Below, in pieces: positions 42,691 through 50,922 of a stretch of 64,000 nucleotides of DNA. The DNA comes from Neisseria macacae ATCC 33926. GTDB taxonomy: Bacteria > Pseudomonadota > Gammaproteobacteria > Burkholderiales > Neisseriaceae. A model generated the notes under the pieces. The model was not told the origin of the DNA. It made no database searches and was given only the letters and a program-made list of their open reading frames with translations. The stretch spans positions 1,736,001-1,800,000 of the forward strand of contig NZ_CP094241.1 in assembly GCF_022749495.1 (NCBI RefSeq). The letters are read 5' to 3'. The translations under genes were made by a program, and so were the position numbers. Every line of letters starts with the position of its first letter. The stretch's first letter is position 1.

Positions 42691-44772
42691 ATGAAATCGC
42701 TCAAAACGTTCCTTATTTGGGGCATTGTGGTTTTGGTCGGCGTAGCGTCCTTTACCACTTTGGCCATCAGTCGGGGCGAGCAGGTCAGCGCGGTATGGAT
42801 GGTCACCGCCGCCGTATCGGTGTACTGCATCGCTTACCGTTTTTACAGTCTCTACATCGCCAAATATGTGATGCAGCTTGATCCGAACCGCCTGACGCCC
42901 GCCGAGCGGCACAATGACGGTTTGGACTATGTGCCGACACACAAAGGCGTATTGTTCGGACACCACTTTGCCGCGATTGCGGGCGCAGGCCCCTTGGTCG
43001 GTCCCGTACTGGCTGCGCAAATGGGTTATCTGCCGGGTACGCTGTGGATTATCTTCGGCGTAGTGTTTGCCGGCGCGGTACAAGACATGATGGTCTTGTT
43101 CGTCTCCATGCGCCGCGACGGTAAGTCTTTGGGCGATATCGTAAAACAAGAACTCGGCACCGTCCCGGGCGTGATCGCGTCCATCGGTATTTTGATGATT
43201 ATGGTCATCATCATGGCGGTGTTGGCGCTGATTGTGGTGAAAGCACTGGTTCACAGCCCTTGGGGTACGTTTACGATTGCTGCCACCATGCCGATTGCGC
43301 TGTTTATGGGTATTTACACCCGCTATATCCGTCCGGGCAAAATCGGCGAGATTTCCATCGTCGGCTTTATCCTGCTGATGCTGGCGGTGATTTACGGCGA
43401 CAATGTGGCACACAGCTCCATCGGTCATTGGTTTGACCTTGACGGCATCCAGCTCACTTGGGCGATTATGATTTACGGCTTCGTAGCATCAGTATTGCCG
43501 GTATGGCTGCTGCTGACTCCGCGCGACTATCTCTCTACCTTCCTGAAAATCGGTACGATTGTCGCACTCGCCATCGGTATCCTCATCGTCAGCCCTGCGC
43601 TGCAAATGCCTGCCGTAACCCACTTTATCGACGGTTCCGGCCCGGTATTCTCAGGCGCATTGTTCCCGTTCCTCTTCATTACCATTGCTTGTGGTGCGGT
43701 TTCAGGCTTCCACGCGCTGATTTCTTCCGGTACTACGCCGAAAATGCTGGAAAACGAAACCCACGTCCGCATGATCGGTTACGGCGGTATGTTGATGGAA
43801 AGTTTCGTGGCCATTATGGCGCTTGCCGCTGCCGCATCGCTTGATCCAGGCGTGTACTTCGCCATGAACAGCCCTGCCGCCCTGATCGGTACAGATGCCA
43901 ATACTGCCGCCGAAGTGATTACCACCAAGCTGCAATTCCCTGTCGATGCCGCAACCCTGTTGCACACCGCTAAGGAAGTGGGCGAAAACACCATCCTGTC
44001 CCGTGCAGGCGGTGCGCCAACCCTCGCAGTCGGTATGGCACACATCATGAGCCGCCTGATTCCGGGCGAAGCCATGATGGCATTCTGGTATCACTTTGCC
44101 CTGTTGTTTGAAGCCTTGTTCATCCTGACCGCCGTCGATGCAGGTACCCGCGTCGCACGTTTCATGATTCAAGACTTGGGCAGTATCTTCTACAAACCCT
44201 TCGGCAACACCGACTCCATCCCCGCCAACCTGATTGCAACCTTCTTCGCCGTGGCATTGTGGGGCTACTTCCTCTACACCGGCGTGACCGACCCGTTGGG
44301 CGGCATCAACTCGCTCTGGCCTTTGTTCGGCATCGCCAACCAAATGCTGGCAGGCGTAGCCTTGATTATGTGTGCCGTTGTGCTGATTAAGATGAAACGC
44401 GACCGTTATGTCTGGGTGGCACTCGTTCCTGCTGTCGGCGTACTGTTTGTAACCTGCTACGCCGGTCTGCAAAAACTGTTCCACAGCGATCCGCGTGTCA
44501 GCTTCCTTGCCCATGCCGGCAAATACAGCGACGCATTGGCTAAAAACGAAGTCCTCGCGCCCGCTAAAGACATCGGCGAAATGTCGCAAATCATCTTTAA
44601 CGACCAAATCAATGCCGGTCTGACCGCATTGTTCCTCTCCGTCGTCGTCGTCGTTGCCATCTACGGCGTGCGTACCGCCATGAAAGCACGCAAAGTCGGC
44701 TGGCCGACCGCCAAAGAAATCCCAGCGGTGTACCGCGACGGCAAACAACCGGAGGCACAAGGTGAAGCGTAA
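42691..44772 (+). CDS. cstA: Carbon starvation protein A (peptide/pyruvate-type transporter)
   Basis: A 693 aa inner-membrane protein with about 16-18 spans, MKSLKTFLIWGIVVLVGV at the start and the long conserved segment FGHHFAAIAGAGPLVGPVLAAQMGY (split here: FGHHFAAIAGAGPLV, GPVLAAQMGY) near residue 90. Members import peptides or pyruvate. AAGGATTAAAC precedes the ATG. The small DUF466 gene overlaps its end, the usual cstA-ybdD arrangement. Confidence 0.95.
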   Translation: MKSLKTFLIWGIVVLVGVASFTTLAISRGEQVSAVWMVTAAVSVYCIAYRFYSLYIAKYVMQLDPNRLTPAERHNDGLDYVPTHKGVLFGHHFAAIAGAGPLVGPVLAAQMGYLPGTLWIIFGVVFAGAVQDMMVLFVSMRRDGKSLGDIVKQELGTVPGVIASIGILMIMVIIMAVLALIVVKALVHSPWGTFTIAATMPIALFMGIYTRYIRPGKIGEISIVGFILLMLAVIYGDNVAHSSIGHWFDLDGIQLTWAIMIYGFVASVLPVWLLLTPRDYLSTFLKIGTIVALAIGILIVSPALQMPAVTHFIDGSGPVFSGALFPFLFITIACGAVSGFHALISSGTTPKMLENETHVRMIGYGGMLMESFVAIMALAAAASLDPGVYFAMNSPAALIGTDANTAAEVITTKLQFPVDAATLLHTAKEVGENTILSRAGGAPTLAVGMAHIMSRLIPGEAMMAFWYHFALLFEALFILTAVDAGTRVARFMIQDLGSIFYKPFGNTDSIPANLIATFFAVALWGYFLYTGVTDPLGGINSLWPLFGIANQMLAGVALIMCAVVLIKMKRDRYVWVALVPAVGVLFVTCYAGLQKLFHSDPRVSFLAHAGKYSDALAKNEVLAPAKDIGEMSQIIFNDQINAGLTALFLSVVVVVAIYGVRTAMKARKVGWPTAKEIPAVYRDGKQPEAQGEA

Positions 44773-44956
44773 ACTCGCCGCTTGGTGGAAAACCGCCAAA
44801 CTTACCGCCAATCTCATGGCAGGCGTGCCCGATTATGAAAACTACGTTGCCCAACAGCGCAAACATAATCCCAACGCCCCCGTCATGACCGAGCTGCAAT
44901 TTCAAGACTACTGCCGCAAACGCCGCTGCGGTGCAAACGGCGGAAGATGTTGTTAA
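44762..44956 (+). CDS. YbdD/YjiX family protein (DUF466)
   Basis: A 64 aa protein with start GTG at 44762, overlapping the cstA stop by 11 bp and with CGGAGG upstream, so translation is coupled. Family marks: LAAWWKTAKLTANLMAGVPDYENY and RKHNPNAPVMTELQF. It is required with CstA or BtsT-type transporters for uptake. The C-terminal CRKRRCGANGGRCC is Cys-rich. Confidence 0.92.
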   Translation: MKRKLAAWWKTAKLTANLMAGVPDYENYVAQQRKHNPNAPVMTELQFQDYCRKRRCGANGGRCC

Positions 44957-44972
44957 TCGCTTGAACGGTTGA

Positions 44973-45008
44973 AAAAAGGTCGTCTGAAAGTTTTCAGACG
45001 ACCTTTTT
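44973..45008 (+). terminator. Terminator after the cstA operon
   Basis: AAAAAAGGTCGTCTGAAA/TTTTCAGACGACCTTTTT, tight inverted DUS pair with T run. Confidence 0.8.
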
Positions 45009-45048
45009 ATATTACAATATTGGCATTTTTAAAATCGGCATAGGCAAA

Positions 45049-45205
45049 TATAGTGGACTAAATTTAAATCAGGACAAGGCGACGAAGCCGCAGACAGTAC
45101 AGATAGTACGGAACCGATTCACTTGGTGCTTCAGCACCTTAGAGAATCGTTCTCTTTGAGCTAAGGCGAGGCAACGCCGTACTGGTTTAAAGTTAATCCA
45201 CTATA
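45049..45205. repeat. CREE, long 157-bp form
   Basis: The left terminus reads TATAGTGGACTAA (one change from the usual ATTAA); the right terminus is standard. Hairpin insert present. Ends 152 bp before the DUF945 start; the rest of this gap holds only a probable promoter. Confidence 0.94.
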
Positions 45206-45357
45206 CCAACAGTTGATCCAATTTCCGCCAAAGCGCAACCCGGCAGCGTCGCAGTTTGAGTTCAACAGGAAACTGCCCTATCTTGCGCAAAGCTGATTTG
45301 AATCTACCCGATTCCAACCCATCCATTACATTTTTACCACCTACTTAAGGACAAGAC

Positions 45358-46626
45358 ATGAAGAAAAGCATCATTGCGACATTAGTCGGCATCGCCGCAC
45401 TGGGAGGAGCAACCGTTGGCGGCGGCATTTATGCCGACAACAAATTGAAACAGGAATACTATTTCCAAAACAATCCCGATGCCGACAAACGCCTGAAAAT
45501 CACTTTGGATAAATTCGACATGGGCCTCACTTCGGGTAAAGCTTCATGGAGGGGCGACATCACGCCCGACTTGTGCCATCAGGACACAAAATTCTCAATA
45601 CGCGGCGAGGATATCATCACCCGCGGTCTGAACGGCTACACCATCCAAACCAAACTCTATCTGATTGGAGATGACAATAAAGAAATATTCCGGTTGGACG
45701 GCAATACCGTGCTTTCTTGGGGTGGCGAATTAGAGGGCAAACTGACCGCACCGGCAGGCTCATTAAACATCGATTCCGACGAAGTCAAATGGGAAACGGC
45801 GACTTTGGCTGTCAAAGGCCACAAAGCCGACCATCAGTACCATCTCGATAATTTCAATTTCGAATGGCCCGGCATGACTGCCTCACACCCTGACAAACCT
45901 GATAGCCCGGGATACCAATTTAGCTTGAAAAACGTTAAATATCAGGCCGATATGGAAAAAGGTGACACCACTGCATTGCGCAACGGCACATCCCTCTTCA
46001 CCCTAGACTCTGCCGCATTCAAAATGGGCAACCAAACCTTTGATTTCGCTGTCGACAAAATCAAAGCAGGAAGCAAACAGTCTGCAAAAGACAACAAATA
46101 CGCTATGGAAGGACAAAGCGAAGTCGAAAACTTCCGCATCAACAACATCAAATTCGACCGCATACATTACAACTTCAACCTCCGCGATATCAATGGCGAA
46201 GGTATCGACCGCATCAATAAATTCTTCGACCGTCAAGGTAAAGAGTGCGTCGATATGAACAGTCCCGACACACAAAAAGAACTGATGGAAGCCGTAAAAA
46301 CCTTTTTAAAAACCGGCATCAAATTCGACTCAAAAGGCAATCAAATCTACTTGAACAACAGCGCAGTCAAAGCCGACGCAGACGCCTCCATTCCGCCTAT
46401 CGAATATAAAAACGACGAGCAGCTTCAACAAGACCTCCTCAGTAAGCTGAAATACAACGTCAACGCGGAGGTCGATAAAAACTTCATCAGAGAAGTGCTC
46501 AAACTGGCTTCTCAATACGATCCCAATATCAAAGAAAGCGATTTGGACAACGTCGTCAAAGAAATGGCAACCGCGCTCAATGCCGAAGTCACCGAAGACA
46601 AGCTGATTATCAAACGCAGCCAATAA
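45358..46626 (+). CDS. DUF945 family (YdgA-like) periplasmic protein
   Basis: A 422 aa protein with an N-terminal hydrophobic segment (ATLVGIAALGGATVGGGIYA) that acts as a signal anchor, then a large domain of repeated beta strands. It matches the DUF945 family (E. coli YdgA). Membrane-anchored with the bulk in the periplasm. Function unknown. AAGGACAAGAC precedes the ATG. A CREE follows 24 bp after its stop. Confidence 0.85.
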   Translation: MKKSIIATLVGIAALGGATVGGGIYADNKLKQEYYFQNNPDADKRLKITLDKFDMGLTSGKASWRGDITPDLCHQDTKFSIRGEDIITRGLNGYTIQTKLYLIGDDNKEIFRLDGNTVLSWGGELEGKLTAPAGSLNIDSDEVKWETATLAVKGHKADHQYHLDNFNFEWPGMTASHPDKPDSPGYQFSLKNVKYQADMEKGDTTALRNGTSLFTLDSAAFKMGNQTFDFAVDKIKAGSKQSAKDNKYAMEGQSEVENFRINNIKFDRIHYNFNLRDINGEGIDRINKFFDRQGKECVDMNSPDTQKELMEAVKTFLKTGIKFDSKGNQIYLNNSAVKADADASIPPIEYKNDEQLQQDLLSKLKYNVNAEVDKNFIREVLKLASQYDPNIKESDLDNVVKEMATALNAEVTEDKLIIKRSQ

Positions 46627-46650
46627 TCCGCCGGCAAACCTGTTGGAAAA

Positions 46651-46807
46651 TATAGCGGATTAAATTTAAATCAGGACAAGGCGACGAAGCCGCAGACAGT
46701 ACAGATAGTACGGAACCGATTCACTTGGTGCTTCAGCACCTTAGAGAATCGTTCTCTTTGAGCTAAGGCGAGGCAACTCCGTACTGGTTTAAAGTTAATC
46801 CACTATA
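46651..46807. repeat. CREE, long 157-bp form
   Basis: The left terminus has one change (TATAGCGGATTAA). One internal change too (GGCAACTCCGTAC). Directly behind the DUF945 gene. Confidence 0.93.
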
Positions 46808-46834
46808 CCGACAGGTTTCGCATTTACCCATAGC

Positions 46835-46868
46835 AAAAGGTCGTCTGAAAATTTCAGGCGACCTTTTT
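46835..46868. terminator. Bidirectional terminator, DUF945 gene and MliC-type gene
   Basis: AAAAGGTCGTCTGAAA and TTTCAGGCGACCTTTTT. The second arm has GGCGACC instead of GACGACC, a decayed uptake sequence that still pairs (G:T). Confidence 0.68.
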
Positions 46869-46924
46869 GGTTTCACGGAGATAGGCATCGCAAACCCGCC
46901 ATCCCCTAACAATTCACGCAGTCA

Positions 46925-47335
46925 TTAACGCTGATTGCAAGAAGTGTCTACTTTGTTGCCATAAGGATCAACGAAGCTGAAGAAGGCTTGGCTGCCTTTT
47001 TGATGCCATTCTGCACCTTTACCGAACAGACCGCGGTTGGAAACATAACGCTCGCCGGAACCGGAAACCGCAGAAGACAAGACAGCGCGTTTGTCATCCA
47101 GGCTCAACTCGACGCGGTTGGTGTCCAGATTGCGTACAGTCACAGACAAACCGTTTTCACACTCAAAAGATTGGGGCGAACGGCGGTCGCTAGACTGACC
47201 ACGATCATCATAGTTGCGATCTCCATGGTCATGACGGTGCTCGTGGCGAGGAGCATCATTATCATCATAATCAGGGGCAGCACAAGCGCCCAAGGACAAA
47301 ACAGCCGCTACGGCCAATACAGCTTTAAGTTTCAT
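46925..47335 (-). CDS. MliC-type lysozyme inhibitor lipoprotein (SliC-like)
   Basis: A 136 aa lipoprotein: lipobox LSLGAC (Cys18), a His/Asp-rich linker (PRHEHRHDHGDRNYDDRG, residues about 29-46), then the MliC fold: SFECENGLSVTVRN, SSAVSGSGERYVSN with the SGSG loop that inhibits C-type lysozyme, and WHQKGSQAFFSF. The Cys in FECEN pairs with the final DTSCNQ. Gonococci have a similar surface inhibitor, SliC. The His-rich linker might bind metal. Start at 47335 chosen for the signal peptide. Confidence 0.85.
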   Translation of the reverse strand: MKLKAVLAVAAVLSLGACAAPDYDDNDAPRHEHRHDHGDRNYDDRGQSSDRRSPQSFECENGLSVTVRNLDTNRVELSLDDKRAVLSSAVSGSGERYVSNRGLFGKGAEWHQKGSQAFFSFVDPYGNKVDTSCNQR

Positions 47336-47608
47336 ATTAATACTCCTGAAAAATGTGGAACTGCATAACAGTCGTTCCATGTTATAAACATCTTTATAGT
47401 CTAGCAAGGGAGCTTACCCTAATTTACCTGCACGCCCCGAATGTAGCTTTTTCCAAAGCTCCGTAGTTTTTTCGCAAACATTAAAACTTCCCTCAACCAT
47501 TGCTTCACACTTACCCGCCCGTCCGAGGTCGTCTGAAAACAAAAAAAACCGCCCACGAAAATCATCGCGAGCGGCAATCCATTGAGAGCATTACAAAATA
47601 TGAAAACA

Positions 47609-47734
47609 TTACCGCTGACGGGCTTTAAAACGGGGATTGCTTTTACAGATGACGTAAACTTTACCTTTGCGTCGAACGATTTGACAATCGCGATGGCGCT
47701 TTTTCGCTGTTTTCAATGAAGACAAAACCTGCAT
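47609..47734 (-). CDS. rpmJ: 50S ribosomal protein L36, zinc-independent type B
   Basis: A 41 aa basic protein, MQVLSSLKTAKKRHRDCQIV, then GKVYVICKSNPRFKARQR. It has the L36B pattern, lacking the full zinc ribbon (only two Cys remain). Its ATG shares the final A of the L31B TAA stop (TAATG), so it is translationally coupled to rpmE2. L36B replaces the zinc-binding L36 when zinc is scarce. Confidence 0.93.
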   Translation of the reverse strand: MQVLSSLKTAKKRHRDCQIVRRKGKVYVICKSNPRFKARQR

Positions 47735-48009
47735 TATTTATCCTTTCTAAAAGACGAAATCATAGATTGGAACCTTTGGTTGAACTTGCTGGCGCGGCCT
47801 TCGATATTCACATTGCGCTGTTTGCCCGTATAGACGGGATGCGAGGCAGAAGACGTATCCAAAGAAAATAAGGGATATTCTTTACCATCGTTCCAAACCA
47901 TCGTTTTGCCGTGCGTATCCGCACAAGAACGGATCAGCCAGCCTTCATTGGCACCACTGTCGTAAAAAAGCACAGTACGGTAATTTTCAGGGTGGATATT
48001 CGCTTTCAT
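47734..48009 (-). CDS. rpmE2: 50S ribosomal protein L31, zinc-independent type B
   Basis: A 91 aa L31B: MKANIHPENYRTVLFYDSGA, then SSASHPVYTGKQRNV. The CxxC pair of zinc-type L31 is absent, so zinc can be spared when this form replaces the normal L31. The ATG at 48009 is placed 4 bp past GGAGGA better than the ATG at 48012. It heads a two-gene operon with L36B, under the Zur box upstream. Acts at the ribosome subunit interface. Confidence 0.95.
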   Translation of the reverse strand: MKANIHPENYRTVLFYDSGANEGWLIRSCADTHGKTMVWNDGKEYPLFSLDTSSASHPVYTGKQRNVNIEGRASKFNQRFQSMISSFRKDK

Positions 48010-48024
48010 CATTCCTCCAATAAA

Positions 48025-48039
48025 TGTTATGGTATAACA
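48025..48039. promoter_or_regulatory. Zur box (zinc-dependent repressor operator)
   Basis: TGTTATGGTATAACA, a perfect palindrome with a 3-base centre, fits the published neisserial Zur consensus TGTTATDNHATAACA at every position. It lies 15 bp upstream of the L31B start, so bound Zur would block transcription of rpmE2-rpmJ when zinc is ample. Confidence 0.9.
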
Positions 48040-48159
48040 TTATACATCATAAACTTTAAAACACAACCCCGAAAAAAGGTCGTCTGAAAACGCAGACCAT
48101 ATTCAGACGACCTTCACATTGCTACAATACGGGCTTCCACTCCAATCCAAAGGCACATC

Positions 48160-49170
48160 ATGCCGCTTTTCCACGTCGAACCCTCCCTGTCTTACACTCA
48201 GCAAAACCGTGTAGGCGTCCTCCTCCTCAATCTCGGCACGCCCGATGCCCCGACCGCCGCCGCCGTCAAACCATATCTTCGAGAATTTCTATCGGACCAA
48301 CGCGTCGTCGAACTGCCCAAACTACTTTGGCAGCCGATTTTGCATGGCTTGGTGCTGACACTGCGTCCCAAGAAAAGCGCACATGCTTACGCCAAAATCT
48401 GGTTTGAACAAGGCTCTCCGCTTGCCGTCTATACCCAACGCCAAGCAGACGCCCTCGCCAAAGCCATGCCCGACACCATCGTCCGCCATGCCATGACCTA
48501 TGGCAACCCGGGCATCGAAACCGTCCTTGCCGAAATGAAATCCCAAGGCGTAGGCAAATTGCTGATTGTCCCTTTATATCCGCAATACGCCGCCTCCAGC
48601 ACCGGCGCGGCATTAGACAAAGTGTTCCAACAACTGCTGAAGCAGCGCAATCAAATGAGCCTGCGTACCGTTTCGCGTTTTTACGACGACGCAGCCTATA
48701 TTGATGCCATGAAACAACACATTGAAGCATATTGGAAAGAACACGGACGCGGCGAGAAACTCATGCTCAGCTTTCACGGCATTCCGCAAAAAAATTACGA
48801 CGACGGCGACCCTTATCCCGACGAATGCCGACATACCGCGAAACTTCTTGCCCAAGCGCTCAACCTAAACGAGCAAGAATACATCGTTTCCTTCCAAAGC
48901 CAATTTGGCAAAGCAAAATGGGTGACGCCCAGCACACAAGCCCTGTTTGACCAACTGCCCAAACAAGGCGTCAGCAAATTAGATGTATTCTGTCCGGGCT
49001 TTATGGCGGATTGTCTGGAAACCATGGAAGAGATTGCCATCATGGGGCGCGAACAATTTCACGCAGCCGGAGGCAAAGAATACCGCTACATCCCCTGCTT
49101 GAACGACCACCCCGCATGGATTCTCGCCCTGACCGAACTGGTCAAAAACAACCTGCAAGGCTGGCAATAA
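48160..49170 (+). CDS. hemH: Ferrochelatase
   Basis: Inserts ferrous iron into protoporphyrin IX, the last step of haem synthesis. 336 aa. RVGVLLLNLGTPDAPT at the N-terminus, FHGIPQKNYDDGDPYPDEC with the catalytic His, and FQSQFGKAKWVTPST are conserved. It diverges from the zinc-independent ribosomal operon, with a DUS pair (about 48075-48112) between. Confidence 0.97.
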   Translation: MPLFHVEPSLSYTQQNRVGVLLLNLGTPDAPTAAAVKPYLREFLSDQRVVELPKLLWQPILHGLVLTLRPKKSAHAYAKIWFEQGSPLAVYTQRQADALAKAMPDTIVRHAMTYGNPGIETVLAEMKSQGVGKLLIVPLYPQYAASSTGAALDKVFQQLLKQRNQMSLRTVSRFYDDAAYIDAMKQHIEAYWKEHGRGEKLMLSFHGIPQKNYDDGDPYPDECRHTAKLLAQALNLNEQEYIVSFQSQFGKAKWVTPSTQALFDQLPKQGVSKLDVFCPGFMADCLETMEEIAIMGREQFHAAGGKEYRYIPCLNDHPAWILALTELVKNNLQGWQ

Positions 49171-49218
49171 CCAGATACATCATGTTTCCGATGAAAGCGT
49201 TACATTTGATTTAAGTCT

Positions 49219-49254
49219 AAGGTCGTCTGAAAAATCTGTTTTCAGACGACCTTT
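49219..49254 (+). terminator. Terminator after hemH
   Basis: AAGGTCGTCTGAAAA/TTTTCAGACGACCTT followed by TATTG. Confidence 0.7.
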
Positions 49255-49299
49255 ATTGTATTATCGATAAACAGACCACACCGATAAAAAGGACACATC

Positions 49300-49701
49300 A
49301 TGACCACAACAAAAAAAATATTGGCGGCTGCAATTTTTACCCTGTCCGTCCACAGCACCTTTGCCGCCGATGCTGCCCAAATGACGCAAGGCCAAAAAAT
49401 TTATGAAAGCAACTGCGCCGCCTGCCACGGTAAAAAAGGGGAAGGCAGGGGAACCATGTTTCCCCCTCTTTACCAATCGGACTATATTATGAAAAAACCG
49501 CAGGTATTGCTGCAAAGCATGACCAAAGGCATCAACGGCCCCATCAAAGTCAACGGTAAACCTTACAACGGCTTTATGCCCGCGACCGCCATCAACGACG
49601 CCGATCTCGCTGCCGTTGCCACCTATATCATGAATGCGTTTAACAACGGCGGCGGCACCATTACCGAAAAAGACGCCAAACAGGCCAAAGCGAAAAAATA
49701 A
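49300..49701 (+). CDS. Class I c-type cytochrome
   Basis: A 133 aa periplasmic cytochrome: signal peptide to about residue 22 (STFAA), then the haem site CAACHGKKGEG and the axial Met in NGFMPATAINDADLAAVATYI. Single-domain electron carrier. Lys-rich tail (DAKQAKAKK). Its partner oxidase or reductase is not evident in the window. Confidence 0.9.
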   Translation: MTTTKKILAAAIFTLSVHSTFAADAAQMTQGQKIYESNCAACHGKKGEGRGTMFPPLYQSDYIMKKPQVLLQSMTKGINGPIKVNGKPYNGFMPATAINDADLAAVATYIMNAFNNGGGTITEKDAKQAKAKK

Positions 49702-49715
49702 GGCATCCATACACC

Positions 49716-49763
49716 AAAAAGGTCGTCTGAAACCGAGATTTCGGGTTTCAGACGACCTTTTTC
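49716..49763. terminator. Bidirectional terminator between cytochrome c gene and rpoH
   Basis: AAAAAGGTCGTCTGAAACC/GGTTTCAGACGACCTTTTT with a short loop. Confidence 0.78.
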
Positions 49764-49785
49764 CTTCTACTGAACTGTTTATTTT

Positions 49786-50649
49786 TTAAACCGCTTCCGC
49801 TTCTTCCGCGAGGAAACCGCGCAGTTTTTGCATGGCTTTGGCTTCGATTTGACGGATACGCTCGGCAGACACGCCGTATTCGGCTGCCAGCTCGTGCAAA
49901 GTCAATCCGCCATCGTCTTGCAGCCAGCGGCTTTCTACGATGCGGCGACTGCGGTCGTCCAATTGCGCCAACGCGTTTTGCAGACCTTCGGTTTGCAGGG
50001 CGTAGTGGGCTTGTTTGGACAGTTGGCGGCTGGGTTCGGCATCGTGGTCGGCAAGCCAGTCGATGGGGGCGAAGCTGTCTTCGTCATCGTTGTTGTCCGC
50101 CATGATGGCGATGTCGTGTCCGGTCATGCGTTGTTCCATTTCCATGACTTCGGACAATTTGACGCCCAAATCGTCGGCGATGTCTTGCGCTTCTTTCGGA
50201 GACAAGGCATTCAGGTTTTTACGCATGCTGCGCAGATTGAAGAACAGTTTGCGTTGCGGTTTGGTGGTCGCTACGCGTACCAGTCGCCAGTTGCGCAGGA
50301 TAAATTCGTGGATTTCTGCCTTAATCCAGTGTACGGCGAATGAAAACAGGCGCGCACCACGGCTGGGCTCGTAGCGTTTGACCGCTTTCATCAGTCCGAT
50401 GTTGCCTTCTTGGATAAGGTCGGCTTGGTTCAGGCCATAGCCGTCGTAGCCTCGTGCGATGGATACGACGACGCGCAAATGGGAAAGAATGAGTTGTTTG
50501 GCGGCGTTAAGGTCGCCTTTTTGCTGACGCTCCGCGAGTTGGCTTTCTTCTTCGGGCGTCAACATGGGAATGCTGTTGACGGTATGAATGTATTGCTCAA
50601 GGCTGCCGTTGCCGCTGTGGATAACGGGTAATGCAAAGGCGTTATTCAT
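49786..50649 (-). CDS. rpoH: RNA polymerase sigma factor RpoH (sigma-32)
   Basis: Heat-shock sigma factor. 287 aa. Region 2 carries AKQLILSHLRVVVSIARGYDGYG and LIQEGNIGLMKAVKRYEP, then the FSFAVHWIKAEIHEFILRNWRLVRVATTKPQRKL RpoH box (given in part); region 4 has LAAEYGVSAERIRQIEAKAM. The 270 bp upstream to lnt hold its promoter(s); none matched clearly. The neisserial rpoH is essential. Confidence 0.97.
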   Translation of the reverse strand: MNNAFALPVIHSGNGSLEQYIHTVNSIPMLTPEEESQLAERQQKGDLNAAKQLILSHLRVVVSIARGYDGYGLNQADLIQEGNIGLMKAVKRYEPSRGARLFSFAVHWIKAEIHEFILRNWRLVRVATTKPQRKLFFNLRSMRKNLNALSPKEAQDIADDLGVKLSEVMEMEQRMTGHDIAIMADNNDDEDSFAPIDWLADHDAEPSRQLSKQAHYALQTEGLQNALAQLDDRSRRIVESRWLQDDGGLTLHELAAEYGVSAERIRQIEAKAMQKLRGFLAEEAEAV

Positions 50650-50922
50650 GAGAGTTGCTTTCCTTTATATGATGTAGAGACTATTGTTTACTTGTTGTTT
50701 GCCGTGCAGTATATCACTGCCTGTTGCCCTATCGTATGCTGTCAAATGCCTTTTTCTGTAAAAGACTGTTTGATAGGTGGATTTTTTTGCTTTTTGAAAT
50801 TCGATTGATTTTGAAAATTTGACTGTTTTACTGGGAATAAGTTCAGTATATTACAAACATTCTTGTATGTAAATATTAAAGTTCAAGAAAAACGGTCTGG
50901 TAAAAAGACCGCTTTTTCAAAC

